Positions 40,937 through 50,278 of a stretch of 54,596 bases of DNA are shown in pieces. How positions within the stretch are numbered: position 1 is the stretch's first letter; each line of letters begins with the position of its first letter. This DNA is from Halomonas ventosae (GTDB lineage: Bacteria > Pseudomonadota > Gammaproteobacteria > Pseudomonadales > Halomonadaceae), in assembly GCF_004361885.1 (NCBI RefSeq), contig NZ_SNWH01000016.1:1-54596 (forward strand), read 5' to 3'. Under the pieces are notes generated by a model. The model was not told the DNA's origin. It ran no database searches and saw only the letters and a program-made list of their open reading frames with translations. The position numbers were made by a program, and so were the translations under genes.

Positions 40937-43282
40937 TCAATCAAATAGACCCTTCAGGGCATCGCGAAGTTCCTTGCCGGCCTCCTCGCCCAGGCGCTCG
41001 TCGATCTTGCCGGCGGTCTCCTCGAGGCGCTTCTCGACCGCCTGGCCGGCGCGCTGGGTGACCGCGTCGCGCAGCAACTCGGCCAGCGTGTCCTGGAAGG
41101 CCTGACGGTCGAAGCGGCACCACTCGGAGCTCACGCCGCTCAGGGTTCCCTTGCAGCGCACCGGCAATGGCACCCGCTCCAGACGCGGATTGACCTCGCA
41201 GGGGGCGTTGTCGGCATTGACCAGACGGACCTCGGCGCGCAGATCGAACTGCTCGCTGACCAAGTCCAATTCGCCCTTGCCGTCCACTTCCATGCCAGGC
41301 AGCGTGACCAGCAGGTCATTGCTGCTGGCGGTTCCCTCGTCCAGCATCAGGGTGGCACGCATGTGCTCGAAGCGGGTCTCGTCGCGCCACTCGCGGTCGA
41401 GCTGCTCACCTTCCAGGGCGGCCGCCGCGGTGCATAGTTGCTTGGAGATGTTGGTGCCGGGAATCGCCCCCTCCTCGACGCGGGTGGCGAACCTGCCGCC
41501 CAGATGGCGCCTGAGCTCCATCAGGGTATTGCCTCGGGTGGCGAGCTCGCCCTCACCGCTCAAGCGTCCGCTCAGCGGCGCGGGCGGGTTGCCGAGGGCC
41601 TCGAGCAGCGACTCCAGGCGCACCCGCTCGACCTTCGGCGTCAACTGCCAGCGGGCCGGTGTCTCGCGCAGGTCGAGAGCACCCTCGGCGGCCAGGCGAC
41701 CGTCGTGGAAGCGTGAATCGAAGGTGACCAGGCGATGCCGACCGTCGCGCCCTTCCAGGTTCAGGTCGACGTCCTGGAAATCGAGCCCCGCTAGGCGCAG
41801 CTCGGCCAGAGCCAGGTGTGCGTCGAGGGTGAGCGCGGACAGCCACTGCGTCGGCAACAGCCCCTGCGACTCGGCAGCGAGGGCCTGGCGGATGCCCGGC
41901 AGGCGCCACAACCAGGTGCCAGCGTCCTCCACCCCCGGTGGCGGCAGGTAGCCATCCAGATCGAGTCGGTCGCCCTGCAGGTCGGCGGCGAGCTGTGTGC
42001 CGTCATACTCTCCCGCCAGCTGACCGGTGAAGGTACTGCCGTCCAGCAGCAGCGTCAGGCCGGCGAGCTCGACGTGCTCGAGGTCACCGCTGACGGGGCT
42101 GGTCAGTGCCACATCGGAGAGCGCCTCGCCATCGGCCATGGCCGGCATCATGTCGAGTCGCGCCAGCCAGGGGCGCAGCGATAGCGGTGTCAGGCGCAAC
42201 TGGCCGGTATAGGCCGGCGCCTCGGCGAGCTGGCTGAGGTTGAGGTTGCCGTTAAGCACCAGGCCATCAGGGCCGGTGAGGGCCAGGTCACGCAGGCGGG
42301 CGCTCTGCTCGCCGAGGTCGGCGTCCAGAGTGAAGGCCAGTGAGAGCGGCAGCGCTTTCTCCCCCAGGCGCGGATGCTGGAGGTTGGCGTCGAGCTGCCC
42401 CTCCTCCCACTGCACGCTGCCTTCGGCGACATCCAACACCAGTTGGCTACCCTTGAGGTTGACCTTCTGCACATTTTCCAAGCCCGCGAGGCGGTTGACC
42501 GTCTCCAGATTCAGTCCTTCCAGCACATGCCGGCCATCGGCCAGGCCCAGGGCCACCTGGCTCTGCAGCGAAATGTCGCTGACCAGGCGTGCCTCACGCT
42601 CCTCCTGCCGCCCCTCGAGGCCGTCGTAGGCCGACAGTCGAAAGGAGGTGGTGACCGGGAAGGCCCGCCGGGGATTGACGTTGCTGCCGCTGATCTGGAG
42701 CTTTTCGAAACGCAGCTCACGGTCGTTCAGGGCATCGCGAAAGCGAACCTCAGCCTCCCGAACCTTGACGCTGGCGACGTTGAGCGCCACCGTCAGGCCG
42801 GCATCGATCGCCGGGGCGGGCCCGGCACTGGCCGGTGCCAGGGCGGCTTCGGCCTGCTCGCCGCGCTCGCCCAGCCGCTCGAGCAGCACCTCCCAGTTGC
42901 CCTGCCCCTGGGCGTCGCGCTTGAGGTCCAGATAGAGGCCATCGAGGGTCAGGCCATCGATAGCGATCTCGCCACGCAGCAGCGGCGTGAAGGCCAGGCT
43001 GACCTCGGCATGAGAAAAAGCGGCGAAGGGCGTCGAGTCCTGTGCCTGGTTCGGCAAGCGGGCCTCAGCCTCCTCCACGCTGACCCCCAGGCGCGGATAG
43101 AAGGACCAGGTGAGGGGCCCCTCCAGGCTCAGCTCGAGCCCGCTGTGATCGCGCACTACGTCGACCAAACGGGGTTTGAGATCGTTGGGGTCCAAGAAGG
43201 TGGTGACATAGACCACCGCACCGACCATTACCAGGCCGAGCACACCAATGGTCGCAAGCAGGGTCCGCAGCAGTCGCTTCAT
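40937..43282 (-). CDS. asmA: AsmA-family protein
   Basis: A 781-residue inner-membrane-anchored periplasmic protein of the AsmA/bridge-like lipid-transfer group. One N-terminal helix (residues about 8-30), then the AsmA N-terminal motif DPNDLKPRLVDVVRDHSGLELSLEGPLTWSFYPRLGVSVEEA and a C-terminal AsmA domain with GRLSGEGELATRGNTLMELRRHLGG and LPVRCKGTLSG. It affects outer-membrane assembly, probably by phospholipid transport. AGAGG precedes the ATG. It is a monocistronic gene ending at the terminator at 40886. Confidence 0.92.
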   Translation of the reverse strand: MKRLLRTLLATIGVLGLVMVGAVVYVTTFLDPNDLKPRLVDVVRDHSGLELSLEGPLTWSFYPRLGVSVEEAEARLPNQAQDSTPFAAFSHAEVSLAFTPLLRGEIAIDGLTLDGLYLDLKRDAQGQGNWEVLLERLGERGEQAEAALAPASAGPAPAIDAGLTVALNVASVKVREAEVRFRDALNDRELRFEKLQISGSNVNPRRAFPVTTSFRLSAYDGLEGRQEEREARLVSDISLQSQVALGLADGRHVLEGLNLETVNRLAGLENVQKVNLKGSQLVLDVAEGSVQWEEGQLDANLQHPRLGEKALPLSLAFTLDADLGEQSARLRDLALTGPDGLVLNGNLNLSQLAEAPAYTGQLRLTPLSLRPWLARLDMMPAMADGEALSDVALTSPVSGDLEHVELAGLTLLLDGSTFTGQLAGEYDGTQLAADLQGDRLDLDGYLPPPGVEDAGTWLWRLPGIRQALAAESQGLLPTQWLSALTLDAHLALAELRLAGLDFQDVDLNLEGRDGRHRLVTFDSRFHDGRLAAEGALDLRETPARWQLTPKVERVRLESLLEALGNPPAPLSGRLSGEGELATRGNTLMELRRHLGGRFATRVEEGAIPGTNISKQLCTAAAALEGEQLDREWRDETRFEHMRATLMLDEGTASSNDLLVTLPGMEVDGKGELDLVSEQFDLRAEVRLVNADNAPCEVNPRLERVPLPVRCKGTLSGVSSEWCRFDRQAFQDTLAELLRDAVTQRAGQAVEKRLEETAGKIDERLGEEAGKELRDALKGLFD

Positions 43283-43534
43283 TGCTGGCCTCTTCGCGGG
43301 GGTAGGTCGAGTTCGAAGTAGTCGCCACCCTGGGTGAGTCGGGGCGGCGGGGTTGCCACCCCTGTCACGGGGTTACCACCACGGTCATGAGCCGCATTGT
43401 AGCGGATGGGGCGGGCGATTCACTATAATGGCAGGCTGGTGGCGTCAGGCACAGTTCCCGGCGTCCTTCGTCTTGCCGGCCGCTATCACCAACCGGCCCC
43501 CCCTCGACACGCGCCCCGGCGCTGGAGACCCGAC

Positions 43535-44128
43535 ATGTCCGAGCGTATCGCCACGGTCACCCGCAACACCCGGGAAACCCAGATCACGGTGACCCTCAAT
43601 CTCGACGGCAAGGGGCGCTTGGCCTGCGAGACCAGCGTGCCGTTCCTCGACCACATGCTCGACCAGGTGGTCCGCCATGGCCTGATCGACCTAGACATCC
43701 AGGCGCTAGGCGATCTACACATCGATGATCACCATACCGTCGAGGATCTTGGCATCACTCTGGGGCAGGCCTTCCACCAGGCGATCGGCGACAAGCGCGG
43801 CATCCAGCGTTACGGCCATGCCTACGTGCCCCTGGACGAGGCACTGTCGCGGGTGGTGGTGGACTTCTCCGGGCGCCCGGGACTATTCATGGACGTCGAT
43901 TTCACCCGCGCCAGCATCGGCCGCCTGGATACCCAGCTGTTCTGGGAGTTCTTCCAGGGCTTCGTCAATCATGCCCGGATGACCCTGCACATCGACAACC
44001 TGAAGGGCTTCAACGCCCACCACCAGGCAGAAACCATCTTCAAGGCCTTCGGCCGCGCGCTGCGCATGGCCGTGGCGCCGGACCCGCGCATGGCGGGCCA
44101 GATGCCGTCTACCAAGGGTAGCCTCTGA
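43535..44128 (+). CDS. hisB: Imidazoleglycerol-phosphate dehydratase
   Basis: A 197-residue enzyme of the monofunctional HisB type: sixth step of histidine synthesis, forming imidazole-acetol phosphate. The duplicated metal-binding motifs [12 protein letters not shown] and [11 protein letters not shown] are present, with DHMLDQ near the N-terminus. The start at 43535 has GGAG 7 bases before and gives the standard family length; the open frame upstream is not homologous. It opens the hisB-hisH-hisA-hisF operon. Confidence 0.96.
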   Translation: MSERIATVTRNTRETQITVTLNLDGKGRLACETSVPFLDHMLDQVVRHGLIDLDIQALGDLHIDDHHTVEDLGITLGQAFHQAIGDKRGIQRYGHAYVPLDEALSRVVVDFSGRPGLFMDVDFTRASIGRLDTQLFWEFFQGFVNHARMTLHIDNLKGFNAHHQAETIFKAFGRALRMAVAPDPRMAGQMPSTKGSL

Positions 44129-44159
44129 GGCCGCCGCACGATCACACGAGGAGCGCTCC

Positions 44160-44801
44160 ATGACCATTGCCGTCATCGACTACGGGATGGGCAACCTGCA
44201 TTCCGTCGCCAAGGCACTGGAACACGTCACCCACGAGCATGTGGTCATCACCCGGGATCCGCGCCGCATCCGCGGCGCCACCCGCCTGGTGCTGCCCGGC
44301 CAGGGCGCCATCCGCGACTGCATGGGCGAGCTCGAGAAGACCGAACTGCGTGGACTGGTCGAGGAACTGCTCGCCCGCCAGGCCAAGCCACTGCTGGGCA
44401 TCTGCGTCGGCCAGCAGATGCTGCTCGACCACAGTGAGGAGAACGGCGGGATCGACTGCCTGGGCTTCCTGCGCGGCGAGGTGAGGAAGTTCCCGGTCGA
44501 CATGCGCGATGACCGGGGCAACCGCCTCAAGGTGCCCCACATGGGCTGGAACCTGGTGCATCAGCACCACGACCACCCGCTGTGGGCAGGCATCGACCAG
44601 GACGAGCACTTCTACTTCGTGCATAGCTACTACGTCGACGCCGCGGACGACGCCACGGTGTTCGGCACCACCGATTACGGCCAGATTAGTGCCCACGTGG
44701 CCATCGGCCGCGATGCCATCTTCGCCGTGCAGTTCCACCCGGAGAAGAGCTCTCGGGCTGGCCTCAAGCTGCTGGAAAACTTCGTTCAGTGGATGCCCTG
44801 A
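44160..44801 (+). CDS. hisH: Imidazole glycerol phosphate synthase, glutaminase subunit
   Basis: A 213-residue class I glutamine amidotransferase that supplies ammonia to HisF. The triad is complete: Cys82 (GICVGQQML), His193 and Glu195 (FHPEKSS), and the oxyanion strand [11 protein letters not shown] is present. GAGGAG precedes the ATG. It lies 31 bases after hisB; HisF, its partner, is the fourth gene. Confidence 0.96.
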   Translation: MTIAVIDYGMGNLHSVAKALEHVTHEHVVITRDPRRIRGATRLVLPGQGAIRDCMGELEKTELRGLVEELLARQAKPLLGICVGQQMLLDHSEENGGIDCLGFLRGEVRKFPVDMRDDRGNRLKVPHMGWNLVHQHHDHPLWAGIDQDEHFYFVHSYYVDAADDATVFGTTDYGQISAHVAIGRDAIFAVQFHPEKSSRAGLKLLENFVQWMP

Positions 44802-44806
44802 GCGGT

Positions 44807-44858
44807 GCCACACTACAGGCGCCCGCCGCCGCGCCACACTCCAGGCGCCCGCGGCTGC
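44807..44858. repeat. Imperfect tandem repeat between hisH and hisA
   Basis: Two copies of a unit of about 26 bases, GCCACACT(A/C)CAGGCGCCCG followed by a GC-rich end, lie at 44807 and 44833. It may be a small duplication of the leader; no function is evident. Confidence 0.6.
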
Positions 44859-44877
44859 GCCAACCGAGGACATTGAC

Positions 44878-45639
44878 ATGCTGGTAATTCCCGCCATCGA
44901 CCTCAAGGACGGCAAGTGCGTGCGTCTCAGGCAGGGCCACATGGACGACGCCACCACCTATGGCGACGACCCGGTGGCCATGGCCGCCCGCTGGGTCGAG
45001 GCCGGCGCCCGTCGCCTGCACCTGGTCGACCTCAACGGCGCCTTCGAGGGTGCGCCGGTCAACTTTGATGCAGTCACCGCTATCGCCCGCGCCTGGCCCG
45101 ACCTGCCCATCCAGATCGGCGGCGGCATCCGCTCGGCCTCGACCATCGAGCACTACCTCGAGGCCGGAGTCTCCTACGTGATCATCGGCACCCGGGCGGT
45201 CAAGGAGCCGGTCTTCGTCGGCGAGATGTGCCAGGCCTTCCCCGGCCACGTGATCGTCGGCCTGGACGCTCGAGATGGCTTCGTGGCCACCGACGGCTGG
45301 GCCAAGGTCTCCACGGTCAAGGCCACCGACCTGGCCAAGCGCTTCGCCGACGACGGCGTCTCCAGCATCGTCTACACCGACATCGCCCGCGACGGCATGC
45401 TGTCCGGCGTCAATGTCGAGGCCACCGCGGCCCTGGCCCGCGAGGGGGGCCTGCCGGTGATCGCCTCCGGCGGAGTGACCGACTTCGACGACCTGCGCGC
45501 CCTGATGGCGGCCGGCGAACCTGGGATCCTGGGCGCCATCACCGGGCGCGCCATCTACGAGGGCAGCCTCGACTTCGCCGAGGCGCAGCGGCTGTGCGAC
45601 GCACTCAGCCAGGACGAACTCAGCCACAAGGGGAACTGA
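44878..45639 (+). CDS. hisA: ProFAR isomerase HisA
   Basis: A 253-residue TIM-barrel enzyme, phosphoribosylformimino-5-aminoimidazole carboxamide ribotide isomerase, the fourth histidine step. Catalytic Asp8 is in PAIDLKDGK and the second Asp in IVGLDARDG; the phosphate-binding loops are IGGGIRS and IASGGV. The start at 44878 follows GAGG by about 8 bases. It precedes hisF by 3 bases. Confidence 0.96.
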   Translation: MLVIPAIDLKDGKCVRLRQGHMDDATTYGDDPVAMAARWVEAGARRLHLVDLNGAFEGAPVNFDAVTAIARAWPDLPIQIGGGIRSASTIEHYLEAGVSYVIIGTRAVKEPVFVGEMCQAFPGHVIVGLDARDGFVATDGWAKVSTVKATDLAKRFADDGVSSIVYTDIARDGMLSGVNVEATAALAREGGLPVIASGGVTDFDDLRALMAAGEPGILGAITGRAIYEGSLDFAEAQRLCDALSQDELSHKGN

Positions 45640-45642
45640 GCC

Positions 45643-46416
45643 ATGGGACTCGCCAAGCGCATTATTCCGTGCCTGGACGTCGACGCCGGCCGTGTGGTCA
45701 AGGGTGTCAACTTCATCGGCATCCGCGACGCGGGTGACCCGGTAGAGATCGCCCAGCGCTATAATCAACAGGGCGCCGACGAGATCACCTTCCTCGACAT
45801 CACGGCGAGCCACGAGGACCGCGACACCACGGTGGAGATGGTCGAACGCATCGCCGGTGAGGTGTTCATCCCGCTCACCGTGGGCGGCGGCATCCGCACC
45901 TGCGACGACATCCGCACCATGCTCAACGCCGGCGCCGACAAGGTGTCGATCAACACCGCCGCGGTCACCAATCCCGACTTCGTGCATGAGGCCGCCGAGC
46001 GCTTCGGCAGCCAGTGCATCGTGGTGGCCATCGACGCCAAGAAGGTCTCCGCGGAAGGCGAGCCGGAGCGCTGGGAGATCTTCACCCACGGCGGACGCCG
46101 CCCCACCGGGCGGGATGCCGTGGAGTGGGCGAAGAAGATGGTGGCCTACGGTGCCGGCGAGCTGCTGCTAACCAGCATGGACCGCGACGGCACCAAGGCC
46201 GGCTTCGACCTGGGGGTGACCCGCGCCATTGCGGAGGCGGTGAGCGTGCCGGTGATCGCTTCCGGCGGGGTCGGCACCCTCGACCACCTGATCGAGGGCG
46301 TCATCGAGGGCGGCGCCGACGCGGTGCTGGCGGCCAGCATCTTCCACTTCGGCGAATACACCATCCCCGAGGCCAAGCGCTACATGGCCGAGAGAGGGAT
46401 CGAGATGCGTCTCTAG
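45643..46416 (+). CDS. hisF: Imidazole glycerol phosphate synthase, cyclase subunit
   Basis: A 257-residue TIM-barrel protein forming IGP and AICAR from PRFAR and ammonia. Signature elements: [15 protein letters not shown] with catalytic Asp11, [10 protein letters not shown], and [11 protein letters not shown] with the second catalytic Asp. GGGGAA lies before the ATG. It is the last gene of hisBHAF and overlaps the convergent DUF416 gene by 4 bases. Confidence 0.96.
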   Translation: MGLAKRIIPCLDVDAGRVVKGVNFIGIRDAGDPVEIAQRYNQQGADEITFLDITASHEDRDTTVEMVERIAGEVFIPLTVGGGIRTCDDIRTMLNAGADKVSINTAAVTNPDFVHEAAERFGSQCIVVAIDAKKVSAEGEPERWEIFTHGGRRPTGRDAVEWAKKMVAYGAGELLLTSMDRDGTKAGFDLGVTRAIAEAVSVPVIASGGVGTLDHLIEGVIEGGADAVLAASIFHFGEYTIPEAKRYMAERGIEMRL

Positions 46417-46994
46417 TCGGCAGAGAGCCCCAGATTGCTGACGCCATCGTTGCGCCCCAGCCAGCGCAGCGCCTTGAGCGCCTCGCGATCCAGCGCTCCC
46501 GTCTCCACGGCCTCGAGCACCGCGTCCTGGAAGTCGTTCTCGTCCGCCATCAGCGGATGGTCGCGCACCAGCTCACCCAGCCGCGCGGCGTCTTCTTCGC
46601 CCTCGGTGAGCTCGATATAGGCGCGCACCCCGCTGCGGGAGGTACGGCTGACCTCGAGCACCGCCTCGGGGGCCTCGCCGCGCAGGGTGTCGAGCAGCGC
46701 CGAGAGCGCCACCACCGTCTCCAGTGCCCGCCGGGCCCCGAAGCTATCGTCCTCGGCGGGGGGCTCCAGTTCGGCCAGCTTCTCGGCCTGACGGTCGAAG
46801 TCGATGCGCGCCGCCTTCACCACCAGCCGTTCCCAGACCAGGTCCAGGGTCACCTTGATGCCATGCGGGTCCCCCTGGCCGGTAGTCTCGGCGTAGAGGC
46901 GGTAGTTGGGCAGCAGCCGCTCGCAGAGTGCCGCCATGAAGGCCTGCTGGCGACGCGGGTCGAGTTGCTGGAGGCGCTGGAAGAAGCCGCTCAT
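46413..46994 (-). CDS. DUF416 (YjaG) family protein
   Basis: A 193-residue cytoplasmic helical protein. The segments [26 protein letters not shown] and [16 protein letters not shown] are typical of DUF416/YjaG proteins, whose function is not known. It is convergent with hisF and follows the alkyltransferase-like gene on the same strand by 26 bases, so the two may be co-transcribed. Confidence 0.85.
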   Translation of the reverse strand: MSGFFQRLQQLDPRRQQAFMAALCERLLPNYRLYAETTGQGDPHGIKVTLDLVWERLVVKAARIDFDRQAEKLAELEPPAEDDSFGARRALETVVALSALLDTLRGEAPEAVLEVSRTSRSGVRAYIELTEGEEDAARLGELVRDHPLMADENDFQDAVLEAVETGALDREALKALRWLGRNDGVSNLGLSAD

Positions 46995-47020
46995 GGAGTC
47001 TCCTCAGGATATGGGTTGTC

Positions 47021-47314
47021 TCAGGGCCAGAGGTACTCTTTCGCTACCCGCCCGCGGGTATCGAAGAGCACGCCCTCGGCCATCAGCCGCCGACGCTGCT
47101 CCTCGGCCCCGCCGTGATCGGCCAGCTTGCGCGAGGCGGTGATGACCCGGAACCAGGGCAGGCCGTGGCCGGCGGGCAGATCGCGCAGGGCCCGGGCCAC
47201 CAGGCGCGGCGTAGCGCCTTCGGTCATCGCGGCGATGCGCCCGTAGCTGGTCACCCGACCGGGCGGGATCTCGGCCAGGATGGTCAGTATCTGTTCGCGA
47301 AGCTGCGGCTTCAT
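47021..47314 (-). CDS. Alkyltransferase-like protein (MGMT family)
   Basis: A protein of about 97 residues with the DNA-binding domain of O6-alkylguanine transferases: ILTILAEIPPGRVTSYGRIAAM, ATPRLVARALR and LPWFRVITASRKLA. The usual PCHR active-site motif is replaced by PWFR, so it cannot accept alkyl groups; such ATL proteins flag bulky O6-alkylguanine for nucleotide excision repair. The start is uncertain: ATGs at 47314 and 47350 exist; the shorter one matches the family length. Confidence 0.88.
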   Translation of the reverse strand: MKPQLREQILTILAEIPPGRVTSYGRIAAMTEGATPRLVARALRDLPAGHGLPWFRVITASRKLADHGGAEEQRRRLMAEGVLFDTRGRVAKEYLWP

Positions 47315-47370
47315 GTACCCTGGCGCTCCGTCCCGTCCGTCACTCGGCATTCCACCAAGGCGAGGCTCGC

Positions 47371-48069
47371 ATGCACGTTCATGTCCTTCAGCACAGTCCC
47401 CACCAGGGACCGGCCCGCATCGCCGACTGGCTTACCAGCATGGGCCACAGCCATACCGTCTTCCACCTCGATGTGGGGGAGCTGCCATTGCGGCTGGCTG
47501 ACGGCGATGCCCTGATCGTACTCGACGGCCCCGAAGGCATTGCCGACGAGGCCGAGCGCCCCTGGCTCAGGGCCGAGCGCAAGCTGATCCACCGGGCGCT
47601 GGACGCCAACAAGCCCCTGCTGGGGATCGGCTACGGCGCTCGGCTGATCGCCGAGGCGCTGGGGGCGATGGTGGCCCGCGGCACCGTGGCCGAAACCGGC
47701 TGGCACCGGGTGGACCTTGCCCCGTTGAGCCCTGTCGACCTGCCCGACACCTTCGAGGCCTTCATGTGGCACCGCGAGGTCTTCGCGCTGCCCGACTATG
47801 CCCTGGCGCTGGGACGCAGCACGGCCAGCCCGCTGCAGGGCTTCACCTGGGACGACGGCCGGGTAGTCGGCCTGCTCTGCCACCTGGAGACCACCCTGGC
47901 GAGCGTCACTGAACTGCTCGATCATCAGCCACCCCCCGAGGGCAGCGAGACCAGTCCCCATGCCCAGGATCGGGCGGCAATACTCGACGACCCGAGGCGC
48001 TTCGACCGGCTAGCGCCGCTGCTCGACCGCCTGCTCAGCCAGTGGCTCGCCAGTACCAACAGCAGATAA
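47371..48069 (+). CDS. Glutamine amidotransferase-like protein lacking the cysteine
   Basis: A 232-residue protein with the class I glutamine amidotransferase fold: IVLDGPEGI, KPLLGIGYGARLIAEALG, WHREVFALPD and LLCHLETT. The nucleophile elbow, normally GICxG, reads GIGYG (residues 85-89), so the catalytic Cys is replaced by Gly87, while the His and Glu near the C-terminus remain. It should therefore not hydrolyse glutamine and may act on another ligand or as a regulatory protein. GAGG precedes the ATG; the gene is divergent from the alkyltransferase-like gene. Confidence 0.82.
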   Translation: MHVHVLQHSPHQGPARIADWLTSMGHSHTVFHLDVGELPLRLADGDALIVLDGPEGIADEAERPWLRAERKLIHRALDANKPLLGIGYGARLIAEALGAMVARGTVAETGWHRVDLAPLSPVDLPDTFEAFMWHREVFALPDYALALGRSTASPLQGFTWDDGRVVGLLCHLETTLASVTELLDHQPPPEGSETSPHAQDRAAILDDPRRFDRLAPLLDRLLSQWLASTNSR

Positions 48070-48073
48070 TGGC

Positions 48074-49195
48074 TCAGGCCGACTGACGCGGCGACCGGCC
48101 GTCCTGACGCACCTCGGCCGACCACTCCCTGGCGACCTGCAGGCAGCTTTCCCAGTCGCCGACATGGAGGAAGTGGCGCTCGGGATGCTTCTCCAGCTGA
48201 TGGCGATAGAGCGGGTCGTAGTATTCGGTCAGTAGCGGGGCCAGCCAGGCCTCATGGGCCTGGCGATTGCCTCGTTCATGCTCGCGGAAAGCCAGCGACT
48301 GGAGTCGCCGCAGGCGCGCCAGGCGTTCGCTGCCCAGGCGCTTGCGCAGACGCCCCAGAGCCGTGGTGAGCTGCTTGCGCATCAGCGCCCAGCCCAGCCA
48401 GTCACCGAACTGATGTCGATGGATCTCCCACAGGTCATCGATGTAGTCCTTGCGGATCTGCGCCAGCCGCCAGTCCAGCGGCATCTCGATGCGGATGCGC
48501 GGCGCCGACACCATGCCTTCCCAGAAACGCAGCGGGATGTTGGCCGCCCCGATACGTCGCGACTCATCCTCCACCACCAGCGGCCCGGGCAGCTCCAGCA
48601 GGCGCCGTCCCATGGCATGCTCGAAGTCGATCTGGCTGGGCGCCGGCAGTGGATGGCGCCCGAAGGCCGAGCCCTTGTGGCGGGCACACCCCTCCAGGTC
48701 GAGGCCATTGTCCAGTGCCAGGATCAGCGGCGTCTTGGCACAGCCGGTGAGGCCGCCCACCACCAGCAGCGGCTGCTCGGCCGCGGCGTCGATGCGCGCA
48801 CAGAGGGCCTGGCGCATCGCCTTCCAGCCGCCACGGATACGCGGACGCAGGATACCGGCATCCGCCAGCCACTGCTGAGCGACCTGGGAGCGCAGCCCAC
48901 CACGGAAACAGTAGAGGATGGCATCAGGATGTGCGGCGAGCAGCCGCTGCCAGGCGGCGACCCGTGCGGCCTTAATACCACCGCTGACCAGCCGCTCGCC
49001 CAGGGCGATGGCCGCGTCCTGGCCCTGCGTCTTGTAGGCGATTCCCACCTGGCGACGCTCTTCGTCGTCCATCAGCGGCAGGTTCACCGCCCGGGGCAGG
49101 GCACCCTGGGCGAACTCCACCGGGGCGCGGACATCGATCAGCACGCGCCCTTCCCGCAGCAGAGCGAGGTCGGGCTCGACCAGCGGCAGGCTCAT
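48074..49195 (-). CDS. mnmH: tRNA 2-selenouridine synthase
   Basis: A 373-residue two-domain enzyme (SelU/YbbB) that replaces sulfur by selenium in the wobble 2-thiouridine of tRNAs using selenophosphate. The N-terminal rhodanese domain keeps the essential Cys96 (LYCFRGGLRSQ, Cys97 in E. coli). The P-loop domain follows, with DLEGCARHKGSAFG and EYYDPLYRHQLEK. The P-loop reads GLTGCAKT (residues 148-155), with Ala where GCGKT is usual. The ATG overlaps the selD stop by 4 bases, so the pair is translationally coupled. Confidence 0.95.
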   Translation of the reverse strand: MSLPLVEPDLALLREGRVLIDVRAPVEFAQGALPRAVNLPLMDDEERRQVGIAYKTQGQDAAIALGERLVSGGIKAARVAAWQRLLAAHPDAILYCFRGGLRSQVAQQWLADAGILRPRIRGGWKAMRQALCARIDAAAEQPLLVVGGLTGCAKTPLILALDNGLDLEGCARHKGSAFGRHPLPAPSQIDFEHAMGRRLLELPGPLVVEDESRRIGAANIPLRFWEGMVSAPRIRIEMPLDWRLAQIRKDYIDDLWEIHRHQFGDWLGWALMRKQLTTALGRLRKRLGSERLARLRRLQSLAFREHERGNRQAHEAWLAPLLTEYYDPLYRHQLEKHPERHFLHVGDWESCLQVAREWSAEVRQDGRSPRQSA

Positions 49196-50229
49196 CCACG
49201 CACCTCGATCAGCGCCGGCCCGCTGGCCTTGACGACCTCACCGAAGGGCGTGAGCTCGATGCCGTGGTCACGGCCGATGCGCTCCACATCGTCCTCCCAG
49301 GAAGGGTGCACCGAGAGCAGCAGGCCACCGGAGGTCTGCGGGTCGCAGAGCCACTGCCAGTGGGCCTCGTCCATCTGCGGCAGGCTTTCGCCCAGCGCCT
49401 CGCGGTTGCGCTCGGTGCCGCCGGGCACCGCACCCTGGCGGCGATAGGCCTCGGCCTCGGCGAGCCGTGGCAGGCGGCGAAAGTTAACCCGGGCGGCCAC
49501 GCCACTTGCCGCGCACATCTCGGCCAGATGGCCGGCCAGGCCGAAGCCGGTGACGTCGGTCATGGCATGCACGCCCTGGACCTTGGCCAGCGCCATGCCG
49601 ATGGCATTGGTCTTGAGCATGGTCTCGCGCGCCAGTCTCTGGTGCCCAGGCTCGATCAACCCCTGCTTCTCGGCGGTGGTCAGCAAGCCAACTCCCAGCG
49701 GCTTGGTAAGGAACAGCAGGTCGCCAGGCTTGGCACCCTTGTTGAGCTTGAGATGCTCGAGGTCGACAAAGCCATTGACCGCCAGGCCGAAGAGTGGCTC
49801 GGGGGCGTCGATGGAGTGACCGCCGGCCAGCGCCAGACCCAGCTCGCGGCACACCGCCTGGGCACCGGACACCACATCGCCGGCAATGTCGGCGCCGAGC
49901 GTGCCCAGTGGCCAGCCAAGGATGCCCAGTGCCAACACCGGCTTGCCGCCCATGGCATAGACGTCGCTGATGGCGTTGATCGCCGCGATGCGGCCAAAGT
50001 CGAAGGGGTCGTCGACGATGGGCATGAAGAAGTCCGTGGTGGCGATCAGGCCGCGACCGTCGCCCAGATCGTAGACAGCAGCGTCCTCGCGCCCCTGGTT
50101 GCCGACGATCAGCCGCGAATGGCTGGCTCCGGGACCAGCCTTGGCAAGGATGGCGTCGAGCACGTCGGGGGCGATCTTGCAGCCGCAGCCAGCGCCGTGG
50201 CTGTATTGGGTCAGGCGGATGGCGCTCAT
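49192..50229 (-). CDS. selD: Selenophosphate synthase
   Basis: A 345-residue enzyme that makes selenophosphate from selenide and ATP. The N-terminal glycine-rich loop HGAGCGCKIAP carries the catalytic Cys15 (Cys17 in E. coli; no selenocysteine here) and Lys18. Further motifs are VGNQGREDAAVYDLGDG, TTDFFMPIVDDPFDFGRIAA and AMTDVTGFGLAGHLAEM. AGGAG precedes the ATG. Coupling to mnmH suggests a main role in selenouridine formation; selenoprotein genes are not seen in the window. Confidence 0.96.
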   Translation of the reverse strand: MSAIRLTQYSHGAGCGCKIAPDVLDAILAKAGPGASHSRLIVGNQGREDAAVYDLGDGRGLIATTDFFMPIVDDPFDFGRIAAINAISDVYAMGGKPVLALGILGWPLGTLGADIAGDVVSGAQAVCRELGLALAGGHSIDAPEPLFGLAVNGFVDLEHLKLNKGAKPGDLLFLTKPLGVGLLTTAEKQGLIEPGHQRLARETMLKTNAIGMALAKVQGVHAMTDVTGFGLAGHLAEMCAASGVAARVNFRRLPRLAEAEAYRRQGAVPGGTERNREALGESLPQMDEAHWQWLCDPQTSGGLLLSVHPSWEDDVERIGRDHGIELTPFGEVVKASGPALIEVRG

Positions 50230-50278
50230 CTCGTTCTCCTTGGCTTGGACTCCCCCATTCTACATCAGAGCCTCCCTC

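Noticed and set aside
44764..46089. 441-codon minus-strand open frame opposite hisA and hisF
   Set aside because: It lies across two well-supported genes and gives a composition-driven protein without motifs.
49192..50229. Selenocysteine codon in selD
   Set aside because: The catalytic position is an ordinary cysteine codon and the frame has no internal TGA.
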